Shown here: in pieces, positions 37,022-49,700 of the stretch
How positions within the stretch are numbered: position 1 is the first letter of the stretch
How the letters are laid out: each line of letters begins with the position of its first letter
DNA from: Limnomonas spitsbergensis
Taxonomy: Eukaryota > Chlorophyta > Chlorophyceae > Chlamydomonadales
NCBI GenBank assembly: GCA_037349105.1
Contig: JAYJMM010000113.1
Location: 3,286,001 to 3,350,000 of the forward strand
Length of the DNA: 64,000 nucleotides
Direction: 5' to 3'
The notes under the pieces: generated by a model
What the model was told of the DNA's origin: nothing
The model's input: only the letters and a program-made list of their open reading frames with translations
The model's database searches: none
Translations under genes and position numbers: made by a program

Positions 37022-39412
37022 ATGTCTTACGCCCACATAGAGAGGAAGGCACTGTCCGTGTCAGCCCGACTTCAAACATTCGCAGACCACTTGCCGTGCC
37101 TTTGCGACGTGTTCATAGAAATGCCGCTGCTGGAATGGCCTTCATCCTCCGTCGACTGGGTCCACGGCAGCAGTACTCTCGGCGCATCTCAGTTGCGCAG
37201 TGGAGCGGCCAGCCACTTGCTGCTGCTGGGCGAGTCCACCAGCGGCCAAGAGGGCAACAACATTTTGATAATACGCGCAGAGCTTCCTTGCAGTAGCCTC
37301 TCGGGGATAGGAAATCCCGACGCAGACTTTAAGGTCCCCAAGTCCTACCGGCCGGGGGAGGTGCTAACCACATTACCGCACCAGGGGGATGTGGATCGAA
37401 TCCGGAGCATGCCCCAAAGAGGGAACATTGTGGCAACAAAGAGCTATGGGAACGCAGTGCATGTCTACGACATAGCTGGTGCCATGGACCAGCAGCAGAC
37501 GTCAGCGCAGCATGGGGCCACCCAAAGGGAAGCCTCATCCAGTGCGGATGAGCAACCGGTGGCGTTGCATGGGCCACTGCTGAGCTCCTGCGATAGCGAG
37601 CTGATTCCTGACCAGGGCGGGCTGTGCTGGTGCCCGACTAACGAAGGTTCGCTCCTGTCGACTTGCGAAAGGGGGACCATCTGCATATACCAGCTTGATG
37701 TTGCCACGGCAACAACACGTCCGGCGCCGTCAGGGCCCTCGGGGCAGCAGCCAGGGTCAGCTTCTGGCCAACTCTCAGCATGTATAAAATTCTCGGGACA
37801 CTCGGGTGAATCCGTGAACGACGCATCGTTTGCAGGTGGGCAAGGGCATTGGGAATGGGGTGTGCAAATGTCAATAAAGCTGTAGGAGTGAGTGATCCAG
37901 ATCAGCAGGGGTCTTAGAGCGCATGGTAGCCATCCAAGCACGCATTTCAAATTAAATCAGGGCATTTAACAGGGCATATGGCAGGACGCTTGGCAGGGCA
38001 CATCGCAGGACACATGGCAGAGCACCTGGCAAGGGACCAAACGCATGGCAGCTTTCTTACCCCCCTTCCCCTTGCACATTTGATCACTCGCTGCTCTGTA
38101 ATTCGACCAAACAGGTGAGCATAAAGCCCTTGCTTGTTGTTCTTGCTTGTTCCAGATTGCACTTTAGGGCTTCAGCTACACTATGGCCGGGGGGCATAGT
38201 ACAGGAAGCCAGGGTGCTGGGGCCACCGCCGTAGGCCGGTCAAGGTTTGGTACCCATCAGCCCAGTGCTGGCTGGGCTGATGGGTACCAAACCTTGGCAG
38301 GGTCCCCCCCCCTGCAAAGCAGGGTCCCCCCCCAGCAAAGCAGGGTCCCCCCCCTTGTAAAACTCCCCATGCCAAAAGTGTTAATTAATTTAGAATACAG
38401 TAACCCCCCCCAAAAATAAAAATGATTATTTTATGCATCTTTACAAATACAGTTCCTGTTTTATTAAGCGTCGCTTTCTTTACGCTGGCAGAAAGGCAAA
38501 TAATACGCGTTTTTTAGAATCATCGGAACTGCTAAGGTGCCCTAAGCGCGGGGTGCGTGTAGCGCCTTAACCATCCTGGGACCCTAATTTAATTCTTGGT
38601 GGGGTGACCCCGCCTGATGGAGATCTGGCCAACAATTAATGCAGCACTGGTTTGTTCTGGATGCTGCAGGCAAGCACATGCCTGGTGTGTTCGCCTCCGT
38701 TGGAGAGGACGGCATCGTCTGCATGTGGGACCGTCGGGAGGGCGGTGCGCCCGTACAGCAGTGGCTGGCGCACTCACGGCGCGACGGCTCGCCCTGTGCT
38801 GCAAACAGTGTCGCCTTCTCGCCGCTGAGCCCGAGCCAAGTTGCAACAGGAGGAGCAGATGGAGCGATCAAGCTGTGGGACCTCCGCGCCGTGGGCCGCG
38901 GTAGCGGCGGGGCGTCGGGCGGGGGCAGTGGCGTGGCACCAATGAAGGTCCTGCCGAGCCACCGCAACACTGTCCTCCAGCTGTCATGGTGCCCTCACAG
39001 GGCTGGTGTGCTTGCATCCACGGACGTCAGGGGCCTTGTGTACGTGTGGGATGTGAATTTAGGCAGCAGGGAGGAGGAGGGGGGGTGTAGCGAGGATGCC
39101 GTGCGAGGAGGTGGCTCGGGAGCCTCCACCAGCGGGACGGGCGGGGCTAGCAGGGCGAAGAAGGGGAGGCGGGACGCATCCCGGATCGACCCGTTGCCCA
39201 AGCGGCCGGAGCTGCGTATGATCCAGGCTGGCCATGCAAGCGAGGTGTCTGACATGTCGTGGTGCCCGGATGAGACCCTGGGTGCGATGGTCATGGCATC
39301 AGTTTCCAAAGCATACGTTGAGGCGGGGGAAGGGGAGGAGGAGGAGGAGGAGGAGATCTTGGTCCAGGCCAACATTTTCCAGCTGTGGAGGCCTAGCTTG
39401 GACTTATTCTGA
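37022..39412 (+). CDS. MSI1/RBBP4-like WD40 histone-binding protein (2 exons, 518 aa)
   Basis: Exons 37022-37835 and 38670-39412 join in phase (...NDASFAG|GKHMPGVF...). The N-terminal part has the RBBP4/MSI1 hallmark MPLLEWPSSSVDWV (EWPSLT in the family), preceded by a helical stretch that binds H4 in relatives. WD repeats end in GTICIYQLD, ASVGEDGIVCMWDRREGG, GGADGAIKLWDLRA, VRGLVYVWDVNLG and IFQLWRPSLDLF; the WCPD...VMASVS segment fits the last blades. Gly/Ser-rich inserts lie between blades and an acidic run (about 8 Glu) sits near the end. MSI1-type proteins are shared subunits of CAF-1, HAT1, NuRD-like and PRC2 complexes; RRB1/GRWD1-type paralogues also have EWPS, so the exact subfamily is open. 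A 5' exon is possible because the frame stays open to 36917. The intron holds a SINE-A copy and a 25-bp palindrome. TGTAA occurs at about 39484. Confidence 0.85.
38160..38270 (+). mobile_element. SINE-A copy ending in a palindrome
   Basis: agggcttcagctacactatg, accgccgtaggccggtcaag, gtttggtacccatcagccca; the copy then turns back on itself. Confidence 0.8.
38241..38296. repeat. Perfect 25-bp inverted repeat, 6-nt loop
   Basis: 38241-38265 (caaggtttgg...cccag) is exactly complementary to 38272-38296 with a 6-nt spacer. It lies at the end of a SINE-A copy, inside the WD40 gene intron, and is followed by three cagggtcccccccc units. Confidence 0.9.
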
Positions 39413-41509
39413 TTTTAACAGGTGTTGGGTTCTAGTGGTGGAAATTGTATTTCTTGGACTTGTTCCGAGTCTAAGGGGGATGTAAGGATGTTGGGATCTA
39501 GAGCTGCTTACCCAATACCCAGCCCTACTTATATAGCGGGGATCGGTGGTGGTGGATGGAGCTTTGCTTACGAAACCCTGCCTTGCGGCAAGTTTGTCTA
39601 TGGGTACAACCAGATTTTGAGCAAAAATGCAAATATTACCAGTCTGAATGGGAATGGTCTTGCAAGGTCGCAACCGCTTTCAATGACATAACACCTTTGG
39701 CGCATCCCTATTAACAATGTTTCACCATTGTTCACACCATGTAACGGTACGGACTAACGTCGTACGGTTTTCATACCGCACCATATATACCTACCGGTAA
39801 CCATTGTCCGCCTACTGTAGCGATGCTTGTTCATTTTATCTCACCATTCCTCATGAGTCATGACTGGAACGCATGCAGTCTTGGATACCTATATGAATTT
39901 CATACTTGAATCTGTTGAATGTGGAAGTCCTGGCAGCACTGAAGGGGAGACGCACAACCCATGGGCCGCATAAAAACACTCCCTAACTCTGCCGCCTTTT
40001 CCTCAGCTCTATCTGACACACTTTCTTACATGTCTTGGCCGGATTGTCAGTTTCGGGCCCTTAACTTCTGGATTATTGTTTGCTAGTTGACCCTGATCCA
40101 TCAGGCCGCACCCCCTTCGGCTGTGCATTGCCGCCTGACTGCGCCCTTGAGTTCTGATGAGTTGGACAGCCTGAATAGCGTACCTGCAGGACTGCCACGA
40201 CCCCAAATCTCCCTCTGGCACTCAGCGCACGGTGCTCATTCGCTTGGTTAGACTCCAATGCCGTGCGAGGCGGATGCGGGCGAAGGGCTTGGCGACACGA
40301 GGCAGCAGCAGAACCTACCCCAGTAGCCACACCATACAGGGTGCCTGTTTCGGCAGAGCTTCCGTTTGTTACCCGAAGTTGTACACCAAGTACAGCATTC
40401 CAAATCTGGTCTTAAATGTCCAGAGGGGTCCAACAATTCACAAAACAAGTCACATTCACAGAGCTGGTGGGGGAGAAGGGGTGCAAGAAAAAAAAAACTG
40501 GGGGGATAAAGTTTAGAACAGTGCGTACTCTAGGGGAGAGAGATGAATAGATGATCGTGTGGCGGGTTCGGTCCCTGAACCTCTGTATCGGACTCCCGAC
40601 CCACCAGCGTAACACCACTGGACCATAAAACAGTAAACAAAAAGGTTGGGGGATTCAGTCATTTAGGCGTCAGAGTACGGTTCGTCATTTTACCGTAAAC
40701 CACTAAGGGTTCGCGCACCCCCCCCCCCCAAATATTTTTTTCCCGTCGCGCACCCCCAAAAGAATTTTACAACGGCCGCGCAGCAATATGTTTCCCTGGA
40801 CTTAATTTAATTTAAATAAGCTTAAGAGTTCTTACAGTCACCTGAGTACCTGACCGACTCTTCACGTATCGATTACGGCGGAAGCCTGAGTTCAACTCCG
40901 CGCACCGCTGATTTTGAAATTAATACTAGCGTGCAGCATGTCCGCGCACTCCAACAATTAATTAGTTACGAGCGAAGCCTAGGAGATTCTACGGTAACTT
41001 TCACCGAGATTCTATCGGGTTCCGGAGGCGGGGGGGTCCGCCAGAGCGAGGTCGTTGCCCATTTTGTTTAGCCGTCAGCAGGCAGGAGCAGGAGGGCAGT
41101 AGGTATCTCCCGGCCCCACCGTCATTGTCGTGGCTGCCCAGGAATTTCAATGCACATCTCAGGCCATAATTATTTCCTGCACTTGTTTTTGAAATCCGCC
41201 GACAGTGTCCGTTGCTTCGGCCCCGAATCAGGTTCAGTCGATTGTCCCTCCGCCCCCGCCGCCCCCACCGCCTTGCCTCATAACCTCTCCGGCTTCATCC
41301 ATTTTGGGTGACGCTCTTATCTGAGACAATCGACCTCGAAGTTGCGTTTCATGGGTACCGGTATAGATGAGTAGCTGATTGCCCGATCAGCAGTACACAT
41401 CAACTTCTATGCGAGTGCCGTTGAAGGCAGACATCGCAATATTTAACCCTCTCTGATTCAGCCAGTTCATTGCCGTATCGCAAAAATAGAAAAGCACTGG
41501 TCATTTGAA
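39413..41509. other. Intergenic stretch between WD40 and reticulon genes
   Basis: Holds the WD40 gene 3' end (TGTAA about 39484), a SINE-B head at 40.5 kb and an unusual segment (40.70-41.05 kb) with recurring gcgcaccccc and cgcgca words. A second segment of that kind is at 43.78-44.13 kb in reticulon intron 4. 41.2-41.5 kb is the likely reticulon promoter. Confidence 0.5.
40515..40625 (-). mobile_element. SINE-B head, strongly tRNA-like
   Basis: Minus strand: tggtccagtggtgttacgct (box A TRGYNNARNNG-like), ggtcgggagtccgatacag, aggttcagggaccgaacccg (box B-like with self-complementary T-arm), ccacacgatcatctattcat. Only the head is present. Confidence 0.7.
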
Positions 41510-44500
41510 ATGGTCGAATCTGCCTTTGACCCCAAGGCACAAGATCTTCCCATGCCGAATCAAGCGACCTCCATCGATGATGCAACCTCACAAGCCAGCA
41601 GTGCCACACATGACGTGTCTGAAAGCGTCAAGGTACCTGAGGCAATGCAAGATTCGCAGAACTTGTTTCGGATATCTTGCCTTGCGGGAGATTTCAGTCC
41701 GAAAGAAACGCAAGGAGGGGGGATGCCAACTGCTGTTTTCCGCAGATTTTGCATGTCTGGCCATCACGGCCGTGACGGGCTGCAAAACCCTTGTACAGGC
41801 ATCCCTGTCCTCCGACTCCGCGCTCCAACCACCTGCCTGTGTAGGGCTTCGGCTCCCCCGCGATGTCGTCGCCCGCAATGACTCCGAACAAGCACCTGGA
41901 CTTCGGCGCCGAATCCAAGCTCGAGACTGAGCCGGTCACCCCAACCACCCCGTTCACCCCCCGGGACGAGGCAGTCGACTACAACCAGTTTGTGTTGGAC
42001 ACCCTGATGTGGACCAACAAGGTCCGGGCCTCCTTCTACCTCGTGATCGGGGTGTGCCTCATCTTGGCCATCAAGTGCATGTTGCAAGCTGGGACGCCAC
42101 TGCTCACAGGTGAGCACACAGGCAGCTGTTTCGCCAGTGTTCCAGGTCAAGGATGCGAGAGACCACCTCCCTGCAACCAGTCTACCACCCGAGGTGCCAG
42201 CAGCAGCAGATACCTTGCTCCAGCTCCCCCTGTCGTAGGCCATAGCATTGCTGGATTGTGACTGAAGCGCGCAAATAGAGTAATTGCTGCTGCCGCCAAT
42301 TCTGCTGCCCCTCCCTGACAGTGATCTGCCAGCTCACGCTGGCACAGATGGCCCTGAACTTCATGCGCCAGGCCATCAGCCCCAGCCTACAAGAGAAGGC
42401 GACGTGGATGGACTCTGCATGGACCGCTGCGGGTATCACCAAGCTGGCGGCCGGCATCAAGACGATGGCTGCCCTGCATGACAAGCACCTTTCAGCCAGC
42501 AGCCCGCACAAGCACCTCCTGGTGGGTGCAGACTGGAGAGAGTTTGCCTGTTGCAGAGCTGGGGGAGTGTAGCAGAGGATGGGTCAGAGTTTGCCTGTTG
42601 AAGAGCAGGGGGAGGCGGGGGGTAAAGTTTGCCTGTTGAAGAGCAGGGGGAGGCGGGGGGTAAAGTTTGCCTGTTGAAGAGCTGGGGGAGGCGGGGGGTA
42701 AAGTTTGCCTGTTGCAGAGCTGGGGGAGTGTAGCAGAGGATGGGTCGAAGTTTGCCTGTTGAAGAGGAGGGGGAGGCAGGGGGTAGAGTTTGCCTGTTGC
42801 AGAGCTGGGGGAGTGTAGCAGAGGATGGGTCAGAGTTTGCCTGTTGAAGAAGAGGGGGAGGCGGGGGGTCGAATTTGCATGTTGCACAGCACTGGAAGCA
42901 GAGCGAAGGGGGGGGGAGGGTAGATTTGACCTGTTGCAGAGCAGAGGGAGCTGAGCGGGGGGTGGGAGGGTAGAGTTTGCCTGTTACAGAGCAGGGGCAG
43001 CATAGCGGGTGAGGGGAGGGATGTGCCTAAAACATTTTGCTGCTGAACCAGTTGCAAGGTTTTGATTTTATGTAATCAAGATAAATTTGCACTTTTCTGA
43101 AGTTCCTTCTATAACTCTCCACAGATTGCTGGGGCCTTGTGGATCGTTTCCATGCTGGCTCGTCTAATCACAGCTTCCAACCTCGTGTTGGTGGTGTACA
43201 TCGGCACCTTTGTTGTACCGCTGCTGTACACCACGTACCGCAACGTCATTGATCCTGCCGCCAAGGATGCCTTCACCCAGGCCAAGGTACGGCCTTGTAA
43301 GGGGGGTCTGCCCTGGTGAGGCATCACTGTTTATGTGAGAGTGCTTCAGCTAAGACTGGGCCACATCATGGCCCACGGCCGGGATGGCCTGGTGCAGGAA
43401 GCCCTGCTTCCAGGGCCAGCGGTCATAGGCCGGTCAAGGATTGGTCCCCTTTGGCACATTGGTGGCTGATCAGGGGCCCCCCAAGGGTGTTGTTCCGCGC
43501 CCAATAATAAACACTAAATTATATAACCTGTGTAATGTACATGATTTTTACCTACCATCAGGTGTGAATTAATCAATTCTGTCAATGCTGCTGCCCATCA
43601 GGCAAAATTTTGGTACAAAACGCGATTTCCGACTGAAACCTGACGATGAGGATCGATTCTTTTTATTTTGAACGTATCCCTCAATCCCATAGCATGTGAA
43701 TGATCAGGGAAGGCAAGCAATCCTACAGTTTCATGGGCAGCTTCAAGTTTTGAAGTTACTTAATTGATATATCGCGCATTCGGTCCGAAGCAGTTAGTTT
43801 AAGTCTGTGCAGCGCTCTTAGTCAGTCGTAAAATCAACTCCGCGCAGCGCTTACCGGTACAGCCACTACCTATAGTAAACTTAATCGAAAATCTAGATTC
43901 ATGCCTGCAAGAACAGTGCACCGTCATCAATCAATTAACGTATGTCGAATCAACCAGTCGCGCACTCGCGCGCGACTTTTGTACAGTTTGTACTGGAAAA
44001 ACTACTCCGCGCACCCCCCAAAATAGTTATTTTGGTCTGTGACTGACCGGCCGCGCAGCCCTGATGTTGATTATTATTCTATCGCGCATCAACTCCGCGC
44101 ACCTCCAAAAATAACGAGTTAATAGCAGAGTCAAACAGGTTCTACGGTAAACACCAAATAAACTAGGCTGATGGGGGTAACAACAAAAGTTCAAATTCCC
44201 ATCGTCAGATCAGGGAACTGGGAGTTGGTCGGGTTTTGAGCCCAGAATTGCCGAGGCGAAAAAATACTCAGTAAAAACATGGTCCAGGCGCCAGCAGAGG
44301 CCAGACAACTCATTTTAGACCTGCAAAGCCGGATAGATTTACTGGCTGCTCAGCAACTCGGCAACCTACACCTCCCCTGCCTCCCCCCTTGTTTGTTTCA
44401 GGACCGCTTGGATGCTGTGGACCTCTTTGCAAGGCCTGTAGGCATACTATTCGTCATAATTTTGCTGGGTACCTCATTTTACCCCCCCCCCTCCCCCGTC

Positions 44501-45213
44501 CCGCACTGAAGCCACGTTTGAATGCCGTGACTGCGCCGCCAAGGCTGCCGCCATCATCGTGGCCATCCGGCTGCTTGGTAACCCTACTACACTCCTCCTC
44601 CTCCCATGCCTCATGCCGTACACCACAACGCCAAGGCTGCTGGTATCATAGCGCTTAACCTGCTCCTGGGTAACCTCCCTCACTCACACACTCACACACA
44701 CTCACGCACACTCCAATGCCTTGTGTGATCAGGCACGCTTGAAAGCAGTGGACCGCCGCGCCAAGGCTGCAGGCATCATGGTGCTCATCCTGCTGCTGGG
44801 TTACCGCATGAGCACTGTGGACCTGGTCATCGCAGGCTTTGTGGTCTGCGTGTACGCACGCTGGCAGCTGCCTGGAGAGGTGGGTGGAAATGTGTGGGCT
44901 CGGTAGAGGGTTCTCTACCTCGAGCAGTTCGGCACGATTTCATACCTCTGGAGAAGAAAAGCAAGTGAATCTGGTCCTGATTTGGCATCAGTTCTCTGTT
45001 TGACATATGCTCCTAAGATTAGGAATGCACCCTCAACCCTAAACCCTATCGTTCACGGAGCAGGTTGCTGAGATCAGCAAGAAGATTGGCCCTATCGCGA
45101 CGCCCCTTGGCAAGACCGCAGCGCAGGTTGGAGGCCACATTGGCAAGGCCATGGAGGGGGCCATGGACAAATTTGAGCTGACGCCAACGCCGATGAAAAA
45201 GAAAAAGGTTTGA
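41510..45213 (+). CDS. Reticulon-like ER membrane protein (6 exons, 348 aa)
   Basis: Exons 41510-41632, 41845-42109, 42322-42521, 43125-43286, 44733-44879 and 45064-45213, all in phase. The N-terminal ~100 residues are polar and Ser/Thr/Asp-rich (cytosolic, disordered). The reticulon-like region follows: DTLMWTNKVRASFYLVIGVC with a long hydrophobic hairpin, a connecting loop, IAGALWIVSMLARLITASN and VYIGTFVVPLLYTTYRNVID. A further hydrophobic pair (GIMVLILLLGYRM, DLVIAGFVVCVYARW) follows, and the tail is basic (PTPMKKKKV), which could act in ER retention. Reticulons wedge into and curve ER tubules. The first exon, with its own ATG, joins exon 2 in phase (VSESVK|GFGSPAM); if it is not used, translation would start at 41863 (301 aa). 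Introns 3 and 4 are expanded by repeats, including decayed copies of the start of exon 5. Confidence 0.85.
42540..43010. repeat. Tandem repeat in reticulon intron 3
   Basis: About 10 units of 40-55 bp (agagtttgcctgttgaagag ... aggcggggggta or gagtgtagcagaggatgggt) begin about 20 bp after the exon 3 donor (cctg|gtgggtgcagactggaga). Two unit types alternate in a higher-order pattern. Confidence 0.85.
43338..43510 (+). mobile_element. SINE-A copy, near full length
   Basis: gtgcttcagctaagactggg, cacatcatggcccacggccg, gcctggtgcaggaagccctg, tcataggccggtcaaggatt, ggtcccctttggcacattgg. In reticulon intron 4. Confidence 0.85.
44400..44730 (+). repeat. Three decayed tandem copies of the reticulon exon 5 start
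   Basis: Units at about 44402, 44511 and 44620 align with the real exon start at 44733 (gcacgcttgaaagcagtgga). The first reads DRLDAVDLFARPVGILFVII, the second has a 1-nt deletion, and the third lacks its first codons. Spacing is about 110 bp. The first keeps an AG acceptor (gtttcag|gaccgc). Confidence 0.85.
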
Positions 45214-46715
45214 GAGAGCGGAGTCGTGGTCCCGAAGCCCTCCTTGCGTTTTCGATCCAGATCCAGGATAGAAGGGCTGTCGATTTATATCCCCAAGTGC
45301 AGCCAGGGCAATCAGGGCCCAAATTATGTCTGGTCGTTCAAATGTTGACGCCCCAACTGTTGCAGAGTTTGCTGGGTCGCCCAGACTCTTGAAAGAAGCA
45401 ACGCCATGTGGCAAGTCACCTGCTGGCTAGTTGTGGCGGGCTGGCTGTAGGTGTTGGCTGTAGGTCGCACTCAATCTCTTGAGTGTTTAGGTGCTGGATG
45501 ACTTAAGGAAACTAATTATTTCTCAACGAATGTAAGGCATGCATGAGAGTGTGTGTGAATGCAACACCAATGTGTGTAGCCTGCCCTGCCCTGTCATGTC
45601 ATGTCATCCAACAGTGGACGGTACAATGACCTTATAATGGTTTGCTATCTGTATTGTACATAATCGGTCCACCTGTGTTTTCTTGCCAAGCAGAACCTAC
45701 TTTTTAATTGACGTTCGTAGCTGGCCAATTCTGCATACCGCTTAGTTCAATCTTGGTTATCGGCTAGATATGCTAAGTCTCATCTGGTAGGTGTCAACAA
45801 GTGAGCAGGCAGACAGGCTTTTGTAATGATAATTTTATTTGGTACGCGCTAAATCAACCAGCCCCTCCTGTAGCCTGAGGATGAACGACTGTTGGACCGA
45901 GGGTGACGCGTACAGGATGTGGAGGGGGATCTCTAAATGGCCTTTCTCAGCAGTGGCGGCAGCAGGAGCTTACGCCCCTTGGCGGATCAAGGTATTGAGG
46001 GCAGCAGGGGCTGCAGCAGCCATTCACTCGTAGCTGCCTTTGCCTGCCATTCAATGTGGCTGGGGTTGAAATTTGGAAGGACAGGAGTTCAGCAAGCATC
46101 GCACTCTCTAACGGGAGAGAAAATAAAAAATGAAGCCAAAGCATATTTCTCTAAGCATGCTTGATCTTTCGGCTCATCATGGCACATTTTGATGAAGTTT
46201 AAGACGACCACATCAAAAAGGCAAAGGCATGATAGTCCTACCCAACCAAGCTCAAGCCTCATACAGGGCCTGGCTGGGAATCGATCCGCAGAGTAAGAAT
46301 CTGATTATCTACATAATGCTTGCAATTGAGATATGGTAGGGCATTGTCCCTTTTAAAACATTATCAGGCTGGCCTAGAGGTGCAATGTCGTAGACACATT
46401 GACATGCTGTCTAGCCAGCTCGTTATAGGCCATGTTATACTTATTCAGTTCCCAGTTAATTCCCCTTCATGTCAATGAAGCCACACTAAAACCTCCTGAT
46501 AATTTCGGTAATTATGCCATCTGTGGTATAACTCCATCCTAATGGTGAATTTAACTAACACATACAAATAATCTGGATCGATAGCAGTATCTGAAATACC
46601 AAGGGAAAAACAGGTTACCAGTTGGGTAGCTAGTTAATCATGAGGATTATTAAGCATCCACTAATGCTGTGACATATTATTTCCAGTTCTTTGTGCCTTT
46701 GGTATTTTCGAGCAT
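45214..46715. other. Convergent intergenic stretch, reticulon and Nudix genes
   Basis: About 1.5 kb between two stop codons. A TGTAA follows the reticulon stop at about 45532. The rest is AT-richer and holds no supported exon or recognised repeat. Confidence 0.5.
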
Positions 46716-49700
46716 TTAGAAGGTCACATCCTTGAACATGTGCGCTACATCTTCAGGCAACTTGAGGGGCGGTATCTCGTAGCCGCCCGCGGCTATTCGC
46801 GGGAACCAGGTCCTACGCAGGCTTCCACGCCTGATGTAGACATGGAAGCCATAGCAAGTTAAACGCCATAAGTCAGTTGCATTTTGATCCATCAATGTTT
46901 AGAAAATAAAACGCGTTGGACTAAAAACCGAAAGAGACATTCCATTCAGCTTTGGGGCCTGCGACAAATGGTTCTGGAACCTCCACCGCGTTAGAAGGCT
47001 CCCGAGCTGCCGAAGAGTGTCCACAATTTATGATGTCAGACCCATGTGCCCTATCACCATGTTTAGAACGGTGCATACCCGCTGGGCCCTGCTGAACGCT
47101 CGGCCACGTGGGGCTGGTAGGGAAAGACAAGGCTCAATTCCAGCTACCATGCACAGCCTGGGCCAAGGTGCAGCCATGCCATGCCTATCACCAGGTATAT
47201 GTGCAACAGATGAAATTATCATATTGAGGTTCAGAGTTCAGGGTTTCGAATGGGTTTGGTCGCTCAAGTGCGCATGCATCCAGGAGGACTATGGTAGGCC
47301 CCCTACACGTTGGCAATCAAAGTGACCTGAACCCATAGCAAACAAACGACCTGTTTACCTCACTGTTTAATGAAGAGTGCTCGGCTACAATTAAGCTACA
47401 TCATCATGCCAACCCTTGTCACCTCCTCCTCCTCCTCCCCCTCGAGTACATTCAATTATTCAGTGCGCACCAGACCGTCTTTCGCTACCGGGCGGCCACC
47501 ACTGGGCCGATTGGGACCAGACATTATCAGGCCTACGGCTGGCAGCCCAGCAACCTGCGCATGCTGCGCCGCGTGAAGCCCTGCCAGCCATAGACCGGTT
47601 TGCTGCTCAATTACAGCGGAACCACCATGAAATGAACTCAGGTCCTCATCTCCGGCCAGTCATGCCAATGGTCCCAGGTGTTTTAGCACGTGGCTCTTTC
47701 AGCCCAGCCAGCTGCACTTCTAAACATTTTGTTTCATTTCCACTCGCCCCATCAGCATGGCTCATTGGCATTCAATGACCTTGACCCCTGATGCCTTGAC
47801 CAAGACAACAGCAAAAAAACGACATTTAAATTGAATGATTGATTAATTTGGGCAAACCACTAATGCTCTTACCAAACTTGTTGGCTTTTGAACCCCTTTG
47901 CCAACTTGAGTTTATAATCCAGTAGCGCAGCTCGCATGGCCCTGTCCTCAGCTGAGTAAACCCTTCTACCGGTCTTTCTTTAATTGTGGTTCGGCTACAT
48001 TACAGCTTAAGTTCAGCCACCTCCTGGCTTCCAGCCAGAGGCCCCATGCATGGCCTGCTATGCTTCGGCCAGTGACTGAAGGCCGGTCAAGGTTTGGTCC
48101 CAATGAGGCTTTAGGCTGTTGCGGGGCGACCCTCCTAAGGCGGACTATGAAGACGGCAAAATAAACACTTCCTCTCACCTCCCCCTTGCCAAGACCTACC
48201 GCCCATCTCCCTAGGGCGGCTGCAGCGGTTGAGACTGCACATGGTGGCTATGTTTCATCTGATAGACATTGAAGATACCTCTTACCTCCTACCTCCTACC
48301 TCCTGCCTCCTACCTCAGTCAGGCACTGGACAGGGTCCAGATATCATACAAACATCCCACCTGAGAGGCAGCCTATGTATCTCGTCCGCGGACACCCAAC
48401 AAGCACCTGCGCTCTCGAAATCTGGCACAGTCTTGGCGTCGCTTGCCTGTGGGACACCAAAATACAGGACCATTGCCATCATGGGTTTCATACTTAATGT
48501 TTATGCAATAGTATCGCACTGAACCCAAAACCCCGTAAGCGGTACATTTCTTCATACCTGTCTATTTTTGCATGAACCTAATGCGCCTCATTTGCTTTTG
48601 TGGCCTTCCGTCTATTTCATAACCACAGCTCCCTGCTGCTTCCCTCCCTCACCATTGATTCCTTCCTATTAGCTTCTCTGGTTGAAGCCACAGGGAAATC
48701 GCCACTTCCTGAGAAATTGACCCTTTAGCCTCTCTATGGGCCCAGCCGCACCTTCACCCAATCTTTGAGCCCGACTGCACCTTTGTCCCTTACTTGAGTA
48801 TACCGTAGAAGGTGACCTCCCGACATCACACCGCATCACACCTGCGGTACACCCTTGAGGTTAACATCACACCACATCACACCTGTGTCCCTTCCTTGAG
48901 TATACCGTAGAAGGTGACCTCCCGCCAGCGAAGCTTCCCACCCTTGATGTTGTAATCCACCTACACACACAGCCAGGGTAGATTTCAGTCAGTGCCCCGA
49001 CGCATCACGGCTGATGGCAGGCAGAGGGCTTGGGACAGCATGCCTTGACCCTTTGGTCACTGACCATTGTTTGGTCAAGATCTGGTCCCCACCAGCCCAA
49101 ACGTGGCTACCCAAAGGCCTGCAACAACCAGTATGGTGCAGTCTCACTCATTGTCTGTCCGCCTGCCCCTGACGCTTATCCTTCAATTTGCATGACGGAT
49201 GAGTTCAACTAGGAGAGATGGGTGACCTACACGAAAAGGATACCTCGTGATTCCCATCAAGCGTGTCTCTTTGCCGATTGGAAAACATGAACCATCCTTC
49301 AAGGCTTGATATAAGGCTCGACCTTAAAGACGTTAAATCAATTTTGACCCTCTTCTACTCGAGCACAACTCAGGGCATCCTTGAAGCAGGCCAGTTGGCA
49401 GCGGGCCGTTGACAGGGGCCCTCATGGATCACCAGTTCAAGACACATCACATTTGACACAAAGTACATCACACCACATCACACCTGCAGTATGCCCTTAA
49501 TGGCCACATCACACCTGCAGTACGCCCTTAAGGTCCACACCACACCACATCACACCTGCAGTACGCCCTTGAGGTCCACACCACACCACATCACACCTGC
49601 AGTACGCCCTTGAAGTCCATGTCACACCACATCTAACCTGCGGTATGTCCTTGCAGTACACATCACACCACACCACACCTGCAGTATGCCCTTGAGGTTC

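Noticed and set aside
40515..40625. Functional tRNA gene
   Set aside because: The box A and box B-like parts are present, but the acceptor stem does not close convincingly and the same sequence heads a dispersed SINE.
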